NCBI GenBank assembly: GCA_037349105.1
Contig: JAYJMM010000057.1
Span: 1 to 64,000 of the forward strand
Source: Limnomonas spitsbergensis
Lineage: Eukaryota; Chlorophyta; Chlorophyceae; Chlamydomonadales
Length of the DNA stretch: 64,000 bases
Direction of reading: 5' to 3'
Both the position numbers and the translations under genes were made by a program. Position 1 is the stretch's first letter, and every line of letters starts with the position of its first letter. Shown piece by piece: positions 35,401 through 50,400 of this stretch. The notes under the pieces are model-generated. The model saw nothing but the letters and a program-made list of their open reading frames with translations. It made no database searches and was not told the origin of the DNA.

Positions 35401-38400
35401 TGCCCCCTGTACCCTCTGTACCCCTGAGACAGGCCCCATGATGCCCCCTGCACCCTCTGTAACCCTAAGACAGCCCCCCTGATGCCCCCTGCACCCCCTG
35501 TACCCCTTAGACAGCCCCCCTGATGCCCCCTGCACCCTCTGTACCCCTGAGACAGGCCCCCTGATGCCCCCTGCACCCTCTGTACCCCTAAGACAGCCCC
35601 CCTGATGCCCCCTGCACCCTCTGTTCCCCTGCGACAGGCACCCTGATGCCCCATGCACCCTCTGTACCCCTGAGACAGGCCCCCTGATGCCCCCTGCACC
35701 CTCTGTGCCCCTGAGACAGCCCCCCTGATGCCCCCTGTACCCTCTGTACCCCTGAGAAAGCCCCATGCTGCCCCCTGTACCCTGTGAACCCCTGAGACAG
35801 GCCCCTTGCTGCCCCCTTGCACCCTCTGTACCCCTGACACAGGCCCCATGCTGCCCCCTGTACCCTCTGTACCCCTGAGACAGGCCCCTTGCTGCCCCCT
35901 GCACCCTCAGTACCCCTGAGACAGGCCCCATGATGCCCCCTGCACCCTCTGTACCCCTGAGACAGGCCCCATGATGCCCCCTGCACCCTCTGTACCCCTG
36001 AGACAGGCCCCATGATGCCCCCTGCACCCTCTGTACCCCTGAGAAAGCCCCATGCTGCCCCCTGTACCCTGTGAACCCCTGAGACAGGCCCCTTGCTGCC
36101 CCCTTGCACCCTCTGTACCCCTGACACAGGCCCCATGCTGCCCCCTGTACCCTCTGTACCCCTGAGACAGGCCCCTTGCTGCCCCCTGCACCCTCAGTAC
36201 CCCTGAGACAGGCCCCATGATGCCCCCTGCACCCTCTGTACCCCTGAGACAGGCCCCATGATGCCCCCTGCACCCTCTGTACCCCTGAGACAGGCCCCAT
36301 GATGCCCCCTGCACCCTCTGTACCCCTGAGACAGGCCCCCTGATGCCCCCTGTACCCTCTGTACCCCTGAGACAGGCCCCATGATGCCCCCTGTACCCCT
36401 GAGACATGCCCCATGCTGCCCCCTTGCACCCTCTGTACCCCTGAGACAGGCCCCATGATGCCATCGGCACCCTCTGCACCCCTGAGACAGGCCCCCTGAT
36501 GCCCCCTGTACCCTCTGTACCCCTGAGACAGGCCCCCTAGTGCCCCCTGCACCCTCTGTACCCCTTAGACAGGCCCCCTGATGCCCCCTGCACCCTCTGT
36601 ACCCCTGAGACAGGCCCCCTGATGCCCCCTGTACCCTCTGTACCCCTGAGACAGCCCCCCTGATGCCCCCTGCACCCTCTGTACCCCTAAGACAGACCCC
36701 CTGATGCCCCCTGTACCCTCTGTACCCCTGAGACAGGCCCCATGCTGCCCCCTGTACCCTCTGTACCCCTGAGACAGGCCCCATGCTGTCCCCTGTACCC
36801 TCGGTACCCCTAAGACAGGCCCCATGCTGCCCCCTGCACCCTCTGTACCCCTGAGAAAGCCCCCCTGATGCACCCTGTACCCTCTGTACCCCTGAGACAG
36901 GCCCCATGATGCCCCATGCACCCTCTGTGCCCCAGAGACAGGCCCCATGCTGCCCCCTGCACCCTCTGTACCCCTAAGACAGCCCCCCTGATGCCCCCTG
37001 CACCCTCTGTTCCCCTGAAACAGACCCCCAAATGCCCCCTGCACACTCTGTACCCCTTAGACAGCCCCCCTGATGCCCCCTACACCCTCTGTACCACTTA
37101 GACAGGCCCCCTGATGCCCCCTGCACCCTCTGTACCCCTGAGACAGACCCCTTGCTGCCCCCTGCACCCTCTGTGCCCCTAAGACAGGCCCCATGATGCC
37201 CCCTGTACCCTCTGTACCCCTGAGACAGGCCCCTTGCTGCCCCATGCACCCTCTGTACCCCTTAGACAGCCCCCATGATGCCCCCTGTACCCTCTGTTCC
37301 CCTGAGACAGACCCCATGCTGCCCCCTGCACCCTCTGTACCCCTTAGACAGCCCCCCTGATGCCCCCTGCACCCTCTGTTCCCCTGAGACAGACCCCCTG
37401 CTGCCCCCTGCACCCTCTGTACCCCTGAGACAGGCCCCTTGCTGCTCCCTGCGCCCTCTGTACCCCTAAGACAGCCCCCCTGATGCCCCCTGCACCCTCT
37501 GTTCCCCTGAGACAGGCCCCATGATGCCCCCTGCACCCTCTGTACCCCTGAGACAGGCCCCCTGATGCCCCCTGTACCCTCTGTACCCCTGAGACAGGCC
37601 CCATGATGCCCCCTGCACCCTCTGTAACCCTAAGACAGCCCCCCTGATGCCCCCTGCACCCCCTGTACCCCTTAGACAGCCCCCCTGATGCCCCCTGCAC
37701 CCTCTGTACCCCTGAGACAGGCCCCCTGATGCCCCCTGCACCCTCTGTACCCCTAAGACAGCCCCCCTGATGCCCCCTGCACCCTCTGTTCCCCTGCGAC
37801 AGGCACCCTGATGCCCCATGCACCCTCTGTACCCCTGAGACAGGCCCCCTGATGCCCCCTGCACCCTCTGTACCCCTGAGACAGCCCCCCTGATGCCCCC
37901 TGTACCCTCTGTACCCCTGAGAAAGCCCCATGCTGCCCCCTGTACCCTGTGAACCCCTGAGACAGGCCCCTTGCTGCCCCCTTGCACCCTCTGTACCCCT
38001 GACACAGGCCCCATGCTGCCCCCTGTACCCTCTGTACCCCTGAGACAGGCCCCTTGCTGCCCCCTGCACCCTCAGTACCCCTGAGACAGGCCCCATGATG
38101 CCCCCTGCACCCTCTGTACCCCTGAGACAGGCCCCATGATGCCCCCTGCACCCTCTGTACCCCTGAGACAGGCCCCATGATGCCCCCTGCACCCTCTGTA
38201 CCCCTGAGAAAGCCCCATGCTGCCCCCTGTACCCTGTGAACCCCTGAGACAGGCCCCTTGCTGCCCCCTTGCACCCTCTGTACCCCTGACACAGGCCCCA
38301 TGCTGCCCCCTGTACCCTCTGTACCCCTGAGACAGGCCCCTTGCTGCCCCCTGCACCCTCAGTACCCCTGAGACAGGCCCCATGATGCCCCCTGCACCCT

Positions 38401-41400
38401 CTGTACCCCTGAGACAGGCCCCATGATGCCCCCTGCACCCTCTGTACCCCTGAGACAGGCCCCATGATGCCCCCTGCACCCTCTGTACCCCTGAGACAGG
38501 CCCCCTGATGCCCCCTGTACCCTCTGTACCCCTGAGACAGGCCCCATGATGCCCCCTGTACCCCTGAGACATGCCCCATGCTGCCCCCTTGCACCCTCTG
38601 TACCCCTGAGACAGGCCCCATGATGCCATCGGCACCCTCTGCACCCCTGAGACAGGCCCCCTGATGCCCCCTGTACCCTCTGTACCCCTGAGACAGGCCC
38701 CCTAGTGCCCCCTGCACCCTCTGTACCCCTTAGACAGGCCCCCTGATGCCCCCTGCACCCTCTGTACCCCTGAGACAGGCCCCCTGATGCCCCCTGTACC
38801 CTCTGTACCCCTGAGACAGGCCTCCTGATGTCCCCTGCACCCTCTGTACCCCTGAGACAGGCCCCCTGATGCCCCCTTTACCCTCTGTACCCCTGAGACA
38901 GGCCCCATGATGCCCCCTGCACCCTATGTACCCCTTAGACAGGCCCCCTGATGCCCCCTGCACCCTCTGTACCCCTGAGACAGGCCCCCTGATGCCCCTG
39001 CATCCTCTGTACCCCTGAGACAGGCCCCCTGATGCCCCCTGCACCCTCTGTACCCCTGAAACAGGCCCCCTGATGCCCCCTGTACCCTCTGTACCCCTGA
39101 GACAGGCCCCCTGATGCCCCCTGTACCCTCTGTACCCCTGAGACAGGCCCCCTGATGCCCCCTGCACCCTCTGTACCCCTGAGACAGGCCCCCTGATGCC
39201 CCCTGCACCCTCTGTACCCCTAACACAGCCCCCCTGATGCCCCCTGCACCCTCTGTTCCCCTGCGACAGGCACCCTGATGCCCCATGCACCCTCTGTACC
39301 CCTGAGACAGGCCCCCTGATGCCCCCTGCACCCTCTGTACCCCTGAGATAGCCCCCCTGATGCCCCCTGTACCCTCTGTACCCCTGAGACAGGCCCTTAT
39401 GCCCCCTGTACCCTCTGTACCCCTGAGACAGGCCCCATGATGCCCCCTGTACCCCTGAGACATGCCCCATGCTGCCCCCTTGCACCCTCTGTACCCCTGA
39501 GACAGGCCCCATGATGCCATCGGCACCCTCTGCACCCCTGAGACAGGCCCCCTGATGCCCCCTGTACCCTCTGTACCCCTGAGACAGGCCCCCTAGTGCC
39601 CCCTGCACCCTCTGTACCCCTGAGACAGGCCCCCTGATGCCCCCTGCACCCTCTGTACCCCTGAGACAGGCCCCCTGATGCCCCCTGTACCCTCTGTACC
39701 CCTGAGACAGGCCTCCTGATGTCCCCTGCACCCTCTGTACCCCTGAGACAGGCCCCCTGATGCCCCCTTTACCCTCTGTACCCCTGAAACAGGCCCCATG
39801 ATGCCCCCTGCACCCTATGTACCCCTTAGACAGGCCCCCTGATGCCCCCTGCACCCTCTGTACCCCTGAGACAGGCCCCCTGATGCCCCCTGCATCCTCT
39901 GTACCCCTGAGACAGGCCCCCTGATGCCCCCTGCACCCTCTGTACCCCTGAAACAGGCCCCCTGATGCCCCCTGTACCCTCTGTACCCCTGAGACAGGCC
40001 CCCTGATGCCCCCTGTACCCTCTGTACCCCTGAGACAGGCCCCCTGATGCCCCCTGCACCCTCTGTACCCCTGAGACAGGCCCCCTGATGCCCCCTGCAC
40101 CCTCTGTACCCCTAAGACAGGCCCCCTGATGCCCCCTGCACCCTCTGTTCCCCTGCGACAGGCCCCCTGATGCCCCCTGTACCCTCTGTACCCCTGAGAC
40201 AGGCCCCTTGCTGCCCCCTGCACCCTCTGTACGCCTGAGACAGGCCCCATGCTGCCCCCTTGCACCCTCTGTACCCCTGAGACAGGCCCCATGCTGCCCC
40301 CTGCACCCTCTGTACCCCTGAGACAGGCCCCTTGCTGCCCCCTGCACCCTCTGTACCCCTGAGACAGGCCCCCTGATGCCCCCTGCACCCTCTGTACCGC
40401 TGAGACAGCCCCCCTGATGCCCCCTGCACCCTCTGTACCCCTAAGACAGACCCCCTGATGCCCCCTGTACCCTCTGTACCCCTGAGACAGGCCCCATGCT
40501 GCCCCCTGTACCCTCTGTACCCCTGAGACAGGCCCCATGCTGTCCCCTGTACCCTCGGTACCCCTCAGACAGGCCCCATGCTGCCCCCTGCACCCTCTGT
40601 ACCCCTGAGAAAGCCCCCCTGATGCACCCTGTACCCTCTGTACCCCTGAGACAGGCCCCATGATGCCCCATGCACCCTCTGTGCCCCAGAGACAGGCCCC
40701 ATGCTGCCCCCTGCACCCTCTGTACCCCTAAGACAGCCCCCCTGATGCCCCCTGCACCCTCTGTTCCCCTGAAACAGACCCCCAAATGCCCCCTGCACAC
40801 TCTGTACCCCTTAGACAGCCCCCCTGATGCCCCCTACACCCTCTGTACCACTTAGACAGGCCCCCTGATGCCCCCTGCACCCTCTGTACCCCTGAGACAG
40901 ACCCCTTGCTGCCCCCTGCACCCTCTGTGCCCCTAAGACAGGCCCCATGATGCCCCCTGTACCCTCTGTACCCCTGAGACAGGCCCCTTGCTGCCCCATG
41001 CACCCTCTGTACCCCTTAGACAGCCCCCATGATGCCCCCTGCACCCTCTGTTCCCCTGAGACAGACCCCATGCTGCCCCCTGCACCCTCTGTACCCCTTA
41101 GACAGCCCCCCTGATGCCCCCTGCACCCTCTGTTCCCCTGAGACAGACCCCCTGCTGCCCCCTGCACCCTCTGTACCCCTGAGACAGGCCCCTTGCTGCT
41201 CCCTGCGCCCTCTGTACCCCTAAGACAGCCCCCCTGATGCCCCCTGCACCCTCTGTTCCCCTGAGACAGGCCCCATGATGCCCCCTGCACCCTCTGTACC
41301 CCTTAGACAGCCCCCCTGATGCCCCCTGTACCCTCTGTACCCCTGAGACAGGCCCCATGATGCCCCCTGCACCCTCTGTAACCCTAAGACAGCCCCCCTG

Positions 41401-44400
41401 ATGCCCCCTGCACCCCCTGTACCCCTTAGACAGCCCCCCTGATGCCCCCTGCACCCTCTGTACCCCTGAGACAGGCCCCCTGATGCCCCCTGCACCCTCT
41501 GTACCCCTAAGACAGCCCCCCTGATGCCCCCTGCACCCTCTGTTCCCCTGCGACAGGCACCCTGATGCCCCATGCACCCTCTGTACCCCTGAGACAGGCC
41601 CCCTGATGCCCCCTGCACCCTCTGTGCCCCTGAGACAGCCCCCCTGATGCCCCCTGTACCCTCTGTACCCCTGAGAAAGCCCCATGCTGCCCCCTGTACC
41701 CTGTGAACCCCTGAGACAGGCCCCTTGCTGCCCCCTTGCACCCTCTGTACCCCTGACACAGGCCCCATGCTGCCCCCTGTACCCTCTGTACCCCTGAGAC
41801 AGGCCCCTTGCTGCCCCCTGCACCCTCAGTACCCCTGAGACAGGCCCCATGATGCCCCCTGCACCCTCTGTACCCCTGAGACAGGCCCCATGATGCCCCC
41901 TGTACCCTCTGTACCCCTGAGACAGGCCCCATGATGCCCCCTGCACCCTCTGTACCCCTGAGAAAGCCCCATGCTGCCCCCTGTACCCTGTGAACCCCTG
42001 AGACAGGCCCCTTGCTGCCCCCTTGCACCCTCTGTACCCCTGACACAGGCCCCATGCTGCCCCCTGTACCCTCTGTACCCCTGAGACAGGCCCCTTGCTG
42101 CCCCCTGCACCCTCAGTACCCCTGAGACAGGCCCCATGATGCCCCCTGCACCCTCTGTACCCCTGAGACAGGCCCCATGATGCCCCCTGCACCCTCTGTA
42201 CCCCTGAGACAGGCCCCATGATGCCCCCTGCACCCTCTGTACCCCTGAGACAGGCCCCCTGATGCCCCCTGTACCCTCTGTACCCCTGAGACAGGCCCCA
42301 TGATGCCCCCTGTACCCCTGAGACATGCCCCATGCTGCCCCCTTGCACCCTCTGTACCCCTGAGACAGGCCCCATGATGCCATCGGCACCCTCTGCACCC
42401 CTGAGACAGGCCCCCTGATGCCCCCTGTACCCTCTGTACCCCTGAGACAGGCCCCCTAGTGCCCCCTGCACCCTCTGTACCCCTTAGACAGGCCCCCTGA
42501 TGCCCCCTGCACCCTCTGTACCCCTGAGACAGGCCCCCTGATGCCCCCTGTACCCTCTGTACCCCTGAGACAGGCCTCCTGATGTCCCCTGCACCCTCTG
42601 TACCCCTGAGACAGGCCCCCTGATGCCCCCTTTACCCTCTGTACCCCTGAGACAGGCCCCATGATGCCCCCTGCACCCTATGTACCCCTTAGACAGGCCC
42701 CCTGATGCCCCCTGCACCCTCTGTACCCCTGAGACAGGCCCCCTGATGCCCCCTGCATCCTCTGTACCCCTGAGACAGGCCCCCTGATGCCCCCTGCACC
42801 CTCTGTACCCCTGAAACAGGCCCCCTGATGCCCCCTGTACCCTCTGTACCCCTGAGACAGGCCCCCTGATGCCCCCTGTACCCTCTGTACCCCTGAGACA
42901 GGCCCCCTGATGCCCCCTGCACCCTCTGTACCCCTGAGACAGGCCCCCTGATGCCCCCTGCACCCTCTGTACCCCTAACACAGCCCCCCTGATGCCCCCT
43001 GCACCCTCTGTTCCCCTGCGACAGGCACCCTGATGCCCCATGCACCCTCTGTACCCCTGAGACAGGCCCCCTGATGCCCCCTGCACCCTCTGTACCCCTG
43101 AGATAGCCCCCCTGATGCCCCCTGTACCCTCTGTACCCCTGAGACAGGCCCTTATGCCCCCTGTACCCTCTGTACCCCTGAGACAGGCCCCATGATGCCC
43201 CCTGTACCCCTGAGACATGCCCCATGCTGCCCCCTTGCACCCTCTGTACCCCTGAGACAGGCCCCATGATGCCATCGGCACCCTCTGCACCCCTGAGACA
43301 GGCCCCCTGATGCCCCCTGTACCCTCTGTACCCCTGAGACAGGCCCCCTAGTGCCCCCTGCACCCTCTGTACCCCTTAGACAGGCCCCCTGATGCCCCCT
43401 GCACCCTCTGTACCCCTGAGACAGGCCCCCTGATGCCCCCTGTACCCTCTGTACCCCTGAGACAGGCCTCCTGATGTCCCCTGCACCCTCTGTACCCCTG
43501 AGACAGGCCCCCTGATGCCCCCTTTACCCTCTGTACCCCTGAGACAGGCCCCATGATGCCCCCTGCACCCTATGTACCCCTTAGACAGGCCCCCTGATGC
43601 CCCCTGCACCCTCTGTACCCCTGAGACAGGCCCCCTGATGCCCCCTGCATCCTCTGTACCCCTGAGACAGGCCCCCTGATGCCCCCTGCACCCTCTGTAC
43701 CCCTGAAACAGGCCCCCTGATGCCCCCTGTACCCTCTGTACCCCTGAGACAGGCCCCCTGATGCCCCCTGTACCCTCTGTACCCCTGAGACAGGCCCCCT
43801 GATGCCCCCTGCACCCTCTGTACCCCTGAGACAGGCCCCCTGATGCCCCCTGCACCCTCTGTACCCCTAAGACAGGCCCCCTGATGCCCCCTGCACCCTC
43901 TGTTCCCCTGCGACAGGCACCCTGATGCCCCATGCACCCTCTGTACCCCTGAGACAGGCCCCCTGATGCCCCCTGCACCCTCTGTACCCCTGAGATAGCC
44001 CCCCTGATGCCCCCTGTACCCTCTGTACCCCTGAGACAGGCCCCATGCTGCCCCCTGTACCCTGTGTACCCCTGAGACAGGCCCCATGCTGCCCCCTTGC
44101 ACCCTCTGTACCCCTGACACAGGCCCCATGCTGCCCCCTGTACCCTCTGTACCCCTGAGACAGGCCCCTTGCTGCCCCCTGCACCCTCTGTACCCCTGAG
44201 ACAGGCCCCTTGATGCCCCCTGCATCCTCTGTACCCCTGAGACAGGCCCCATGATGCCCCCTGCACCCTCTGTACCCCTGAGACAGGCCCCCTGATGCCC
44301 CCTGTACCCTCTGTACCCCTGAGACATGCCCCATGCTGCCCCTTTGCACCCTCTGTACCCCTGAGACAGGCCCCATGATGCCATCGGCACCCTCTGCACC

Positions 44401-47400
44401 CCTGAGACAGCCCCCCTGATGCCCCCTGTACCCTCTGTACCCCTGAGACAGGCCCCCTAGTGCCCCCTGCACCCTCTGTACCCCTTAGACAGGCCCCCTG
44501 ATGCCCCCTACACCCTCTGTACCACTTAGACAGGCCCCCTGATGCCCCCTGCACCCTCTGTACCCCTGAGACAGACCCCTTGCTGCCCCCTGCACCCTCT
44601 GTGCCCCTAAGACAGGCCCCATGATGCCCCCTGTACCCTCTGTACCCCTGAGACAGGCCCCTTGCTGCCCCATGCACCCTCTGTACCCCTTAGACAGCCC
44701 CCATGATGCCCCCTGCACCCTCTGTTCCCCTGAGACAGACCCCATGCTGCCCCCTGCACCCTCTGTACCCCTTAGACAGCCCCCCTGATGCCCCCTGCAC
44801 CCTCTGTTCCCCTGAGACAGACCCCCTGCTGCCCCCTGCACCCTCTGTACCCCTGAGACAGGCCCCTTGCTGCTCCCTGCGCCCTCTGTACCCCTAAGAC
44901 AGCCCCCCTGATGCCCCCTGCACCCTCTGTTCCCCTGAGACAGGCCCCATGATGCCCCCTGCACCCTCTGTACCCCTTAGACAGCCCCCCTGATGCCCCC
45001 TGTACCCTCTGTACCCCTGAGACAGGCCCCATGATGCCCCCTGCACCCTCTGTAACCCTAAGACAGCCCCCCTGATGCCCCCTGCACCCCCTGTACCCCT
45101 TAGACAGCCCCCCTGATGCCCCCTGCACCCTCTGTACCCCTGAGACAGGCCCCCTGATGCCCCCTGCACCCTCTGTACCCCTAAGACAGCCCCCCTGATG
45201 CCCCCTGCACCCTCTGTTCCCCTGCGACAGGCACCCTGATGCCCCATGCACCCTCTGTACCCCTGAGACAGGCCCCCTGATGCCCCCTGCACCCTCTGTG
45301 CCCCTGAGACAGCCCCCCTGATGCCCCCTGTACCCTCTGTACCCCTGAGAAAGCCCCATGCTGCCCCCTGTACCCTGTGAACCCCTGAGACAGGCCCCTT
45401 GCTGCCCCCTTGCACCCTCTGTACCCCTGACACAGGCCCCATGCTGCCCCCTGTACCCTCTGTACCCCTGAGACAGGCCCCTTGCTGCCCCCTGCACCCT
45501 CAGTACCCCTGAGACAGGCCCCATGATGCCCCCTGCACCCTCTGTACCCCTGAGACAGGCCCCATGATGCCCCCTGCACCCTCTGTACCCCTGAGACAGG
45601 CCCCATGATGCCCCCTGCACCCTCTGTACCCCTGAGAAAGCCCCATGCTGCCCCCTGTACCCTGTGAACCCCTGAGACAGGCCCCTTGCTGCCCCCTTGC
45701 ACCCTCTGTACCCCTGACACAGGCCCCATGCTGCCCCCTGTACCCTCTGTACCCCTGAGACAGGCCCCTTGCTGCCCCCTGCACCCTCAGTACCCCTGAG
45801 ACAGGCCCCATGATGCCCCCTGCACCCTCTGTACCCCTGAGACAGGCCCCATGATGCCCCCTGCACCCTCTGTACCCCTGAGACAGGCCCCATGATGCCC
45901 CCTGCACCCTCTGTACCCCTGAGACAGGCCCCCTGATGCCCCCTGTACCCTCTGTACCCCTGAGACAGGCCCCATGATGCCCCCTGTACCCCTGAGACAT
46001 GCCCCATGCTGCCCCCTTGCACCCTCTGTACCCCTGAGACAGGCCCCATGATGCCATCGGCACCCTCTGCACCCCTGAGACAGGCCCCCTGATGCCCCCT
46101 GTACCCTCTGTACCCCTGAGACAGGCCCCCTAGTGCCCCCTGCACCCTCTGTACCCCTTAGACAGGCCCCCTGATGCCCCCTGCACCCTCTGTACCCCTG
46201 AGACAGGCCCCCTGATGCCCCCTGTACCCTCTGTACCCCTGAGACAGGCCTCCTGATGTCCCCTGCACCCTCTGTACCCCTGAGACAGGCCCCCTGATGC
46301 CCCCTTTACCCTCTGTACCCCTGAGACAGGCCCCATGATGCCCCCTGCACCCTATGTACCCCTTAGACAGGCCCCCTGATGCCCCCTGCACCCTCTGTAC
46401 CCCTGAGACAGGCCCCCTGATGCCCCCTGCATCCTCTGTACCCCTGAGACAGGCCCCCTGATGCCCCCTGCACCCTCTGTACCCCTGAAACAGGCCCCCT
46501 GATGCCCCCTGTACCCTCTGTACCCCTGAGACAGGCCCCCTGATGCCCCCTGTACCCTCTGTACCCCTGAGACAGGCCCCCTGATGCCCCCTGCACCCTC
46601 TGTACCCCTGAGACAGGCCCCCTGATGCCCCCTGCACCCTCTGTACCCCTAACACAGCCCCCCTGATGCCCCCTGCACCCTCTGTTCCCCTGCGACAGGC
46701 ACCCTGATGCCCCATGCACCCTCTGTACCCCTGAGACAGGCCCCCTGATGCCCCCTGCACCCTCTGTACCCCTGAGATAGCCCCCCTGATGCCCCCTGTA
46801 CCCTCTGTACCCCTGAGACAGGCCCTTATGCCCCCTGTACCCTCTGTACCCCTGAGACAGGCCCCATGATGCCCCCTGTACCCCTGAGACATGCCCCATG
46901 CTGCCCCCTTGCACCCTCTGTACCCCTGAGACAGGCCCCATGATGCCATCGGCACCCTCTGCACCCCTGAGACAGGCCCCCTGATGCCCCCTGTACCCTC
47001 TGTACCCCTGAGACAGGCCCCCTAGTGCCCCCTGCACCCTCTGTACCCCTTAGACAGGCCCCCTGATGCCCCCTGCACCCTCTGTACCCCTGAGACAGGC
47101 CCCCTGATGCCCCCTGTACCCTCTGTACCCCTGAGACAGGCCTCCTGATGTCCCCTGCACCCTCTGTACCCCTGAGACAGGCCCCCTGATGCCCCCTTTA
47201 CCCTCTGTACCCCTGAGACAGGCCCCATGATGCCCCCTGCACCCTCTGTACCCCTTAGACAGGCCCCCTGATGCCCCCTGCACCCTCTGTACCCCTGAGA
47301 CAGGCCCCCTGATGCCCCCTGCACCCTCTGTACCCCTGAGACAGGCCCCCTGATGCCCCCTGCACCCTCTGTACCCCTGAGACAGGCCCCCTGATGCCCC

Positions 47401-50400
47401 CTGTACCCTCTGTACCCCTGAGACAGGCCCCCTGATGCCCCCTGTACCCTCTGTACCCCTGAGACAGGCCCCCTGATGCCCCCTGCACCCTCTGTACCCC
47501 TGAGACAGGCCCCCTGATGCCCCCTGCACCCTCTGTACCCCTAAGACAGCCCCCCTGATGCCCCCTGCACCCTCTGTTCCCCTGCGACAGGCACCCTGAT
47601 GCCCCATGCACCCTCTGTACCCCTGAGACAGGCCCCCTGATGCCCCCTGCACCCTCTGTACCCCTGAGATAGCCCCCCTGATGCCCCCTGTACCCTCTGT
47701 ACCCCTGAGACAGGCCCCATGCTGCCCCCTGTACCCTGTGTACCCCTGAGACAGGCCCCATGCTGCCCCCTTGCACCCTCTGTACCCCTGACACAGGCCC
47801 CATGCTGCCCCCTGTACCCTCTGTACCCCTGAGACAGGCCCCTTGCTGCCCCCTGCACCCTCTGTACCCCTGAGACAGGCCCCTTGATGCCCCCTGCACC
47901 CTCTGTACCCCTGAGACAGGCCCCATGATGCCCCCTGCACCCTCTGTACCCCTGAGACAGGCCCCCTGATGCCCCCTGTACCCTCTGTACCCCTGAGACA
48001 TGCCCCATGCTGCCCCTTTGCACCCTCTGTACCCCTGAGACAGGCCCCATGATGCCATCGGCACCCTCTGCACCCCTGAGACAGCCCCCCTGATGCCCCC
48101 TGTACCCTCTGTACCCCTGAGACAGGCCCCCTGATGCCCCCTTTACCCTCTGTACCCCTTAGACAGGCCCCCTGATGCGCCCTGCACCCTCTGTACCCCT
48201 GAGACAGGCCCCCTGATGCCCCCTGTACCCTCTGTACCCCTGAGACAGGCCTCCTGATGTCCCCTGCACCCTCTGTACCCCTGAGACAGGCCCCCTGATG
48301 CCCCCTTTACCCTCTGTACCCCTGAGATAGGCCCCATGATGCCCCCTGCACCCTATGTACCCCTTAGACAGGCCCCCTGATGCCCCCTGCACCCTCTGTA
48401 CCCCTGAAACAGGCCCCCTGATGCCCCCTGCATCCTCTGTACCCCTGAGACAGGCCCCCTGATGCCCCCTGCACCCTCTGTACCCCTGAGACAGGCCCCC
48501 TGATGCCCCCTGCACCCTCTGTACCCCTGAGACAGGCCCCCTGATGCCCCCTGCACCCTCTGTGCCCCTGAGACAGCCCCCCTGATGCCCCCTGCACCCT
48601 CTGTACCCCTGAGACAGGCCCCATGATGCCCCCTGCACCCTCTGTAACCCTAAGACAGCCCCCCTGATGCCCCCTGCACCCCCTGTACCCCTTAGACAGC
48701 CCCCCTGATGCCCCCTGCACCCTCTGTACCCCTGAGACAGGCCCCCTGATGCCCCCTGCACCCTCTGTACCCCTAAGACAGCCCCCCTGATGCCCCCTGC
48801 ACCCTCTGTTCCCCTGCGACAGGCACCCTGATGCCCCATGCACCCTCTGTACCCCTGAGACAGGCCCCCTGATGCCCCCTGCACCCTCTGTGCCCCTGAG
48901 ACAGCCCCCCTGATGCCCCCTGTACCCTCTGTACCCCTGAGAAAGCCCCATGCTGCCCCCTGTACCCTGTGAACCCCTGAGACAGGCCCCTTGCTGCCCC
49001 CTTGCACCCTCTGTACCCCTGACACAGGCCCCATGCTGCCCCCTGCACCCTCTGTACCCCTGAGATAGGCCCCATGATGCCCCCTGCACCCTCTGTACCC
49101 CTGAGACAGGCCCCATGATGCCCCCTGCACCCTCTGTACCCCTGAGACAGGCCCCCTGATGCCCCCTGTACCCTCTGTACCCCAGAGACAGGCCCCATGA
49201 TGCCCCCTGCACCCTCTGTACCCCTGAGACAGGCCCCCTGATGCCCCCTGTACCCTCTGTACCCCTGAGACAGGCCCCCTGATGCCCCCTGCACCCTCTG
49301 TACCCCTGAGACAGGCCCCCTGATGCCCCCTGTACCCTCTGTACCCCTGAGACATGCCCCATGCTGCCCCTTTGCACCCTCTGTACCCCTGAGACAGGCC
49401 CCATGATGCCATCGGCACCCTCTTCACCCCTGAGACAGCCCCCCTGATGCCCCCTGTACCCTCTGTACCCCTGAGACAGGCCCCCTAGTGCCCCCTGCAC
49501 CCTCTGTACCCCTTAGACAGGCCCCCTGATGCGCCCTGCACCCTCTGTACCCCTGAGACAGGCCCCCTGATGCCCCCTGTACCCTCTGTACCCCTGAGAC
49601 AGGCCTCCTGATGTCCCCTGCACCCTCTGTACCCCTGAGACAGGCCCCCTGATGCCCCCTTTACCCTCTGTACCCCTGAGATAGGCCCCATGATGCCCCC
49701 TGCACCCTATGTACCCCTTAGACAGGCCCCCTGATGCCCCCTGCACCCTCTGTACCCCTGAAACAGGCCCCCTGATGCCCCCTGCACCCTCTGTACCCCT
49801 GAGACAGGCCCCCTGATGCCCCCTGCACCCTCTGTACCCCTGAGACAGGCCCCCTGATGCCCCCTGCACCCTCTGTACCCCTGAGACAGGCCCCCTGATG
49901 CCCCCTGCACCCTCTGTACCCCTGAGACAGCCCCCCTGATGCCCCCTGCACCCTCTGTACCCCTGAGACAGGCCCCATGATGCCCCCTGCACCCTCTGTA
50001 ACCCTAAGACAGCCCCCCTGATGCCCCCTGCACCCCCTGTACCCCTTAGACAGCCCCCCTGATGCCCCCTGCACCCTCTGTACCCCTGAGACAGGCCCCC
50101 TGATGCCCCCTGCACCCTCTGTACCCCTAAGACAGCCCCCCTGATGCCCCCTGCACCCTCTGTTCCCCTGCGACAGGCACCCTGATGCCCCATGCACCCT
50201 CTGTACCCCTGAGACAGGCCCCCTGATGCCCCCTGCACCCTCTGTGCCCCTGAGACAGCCCCCCTGATGCCCCCTGTACCCTCTGTACCCCTGAGAAAGC
50301 CCCATGCTGCCCCCTGTACACTGTGAACCCCTGAGACAGGCCCCTTGCTGCCCCCTTGCACCCTCTGTACCCCTGACACAGGCCCCATGCTGCCCCCTGT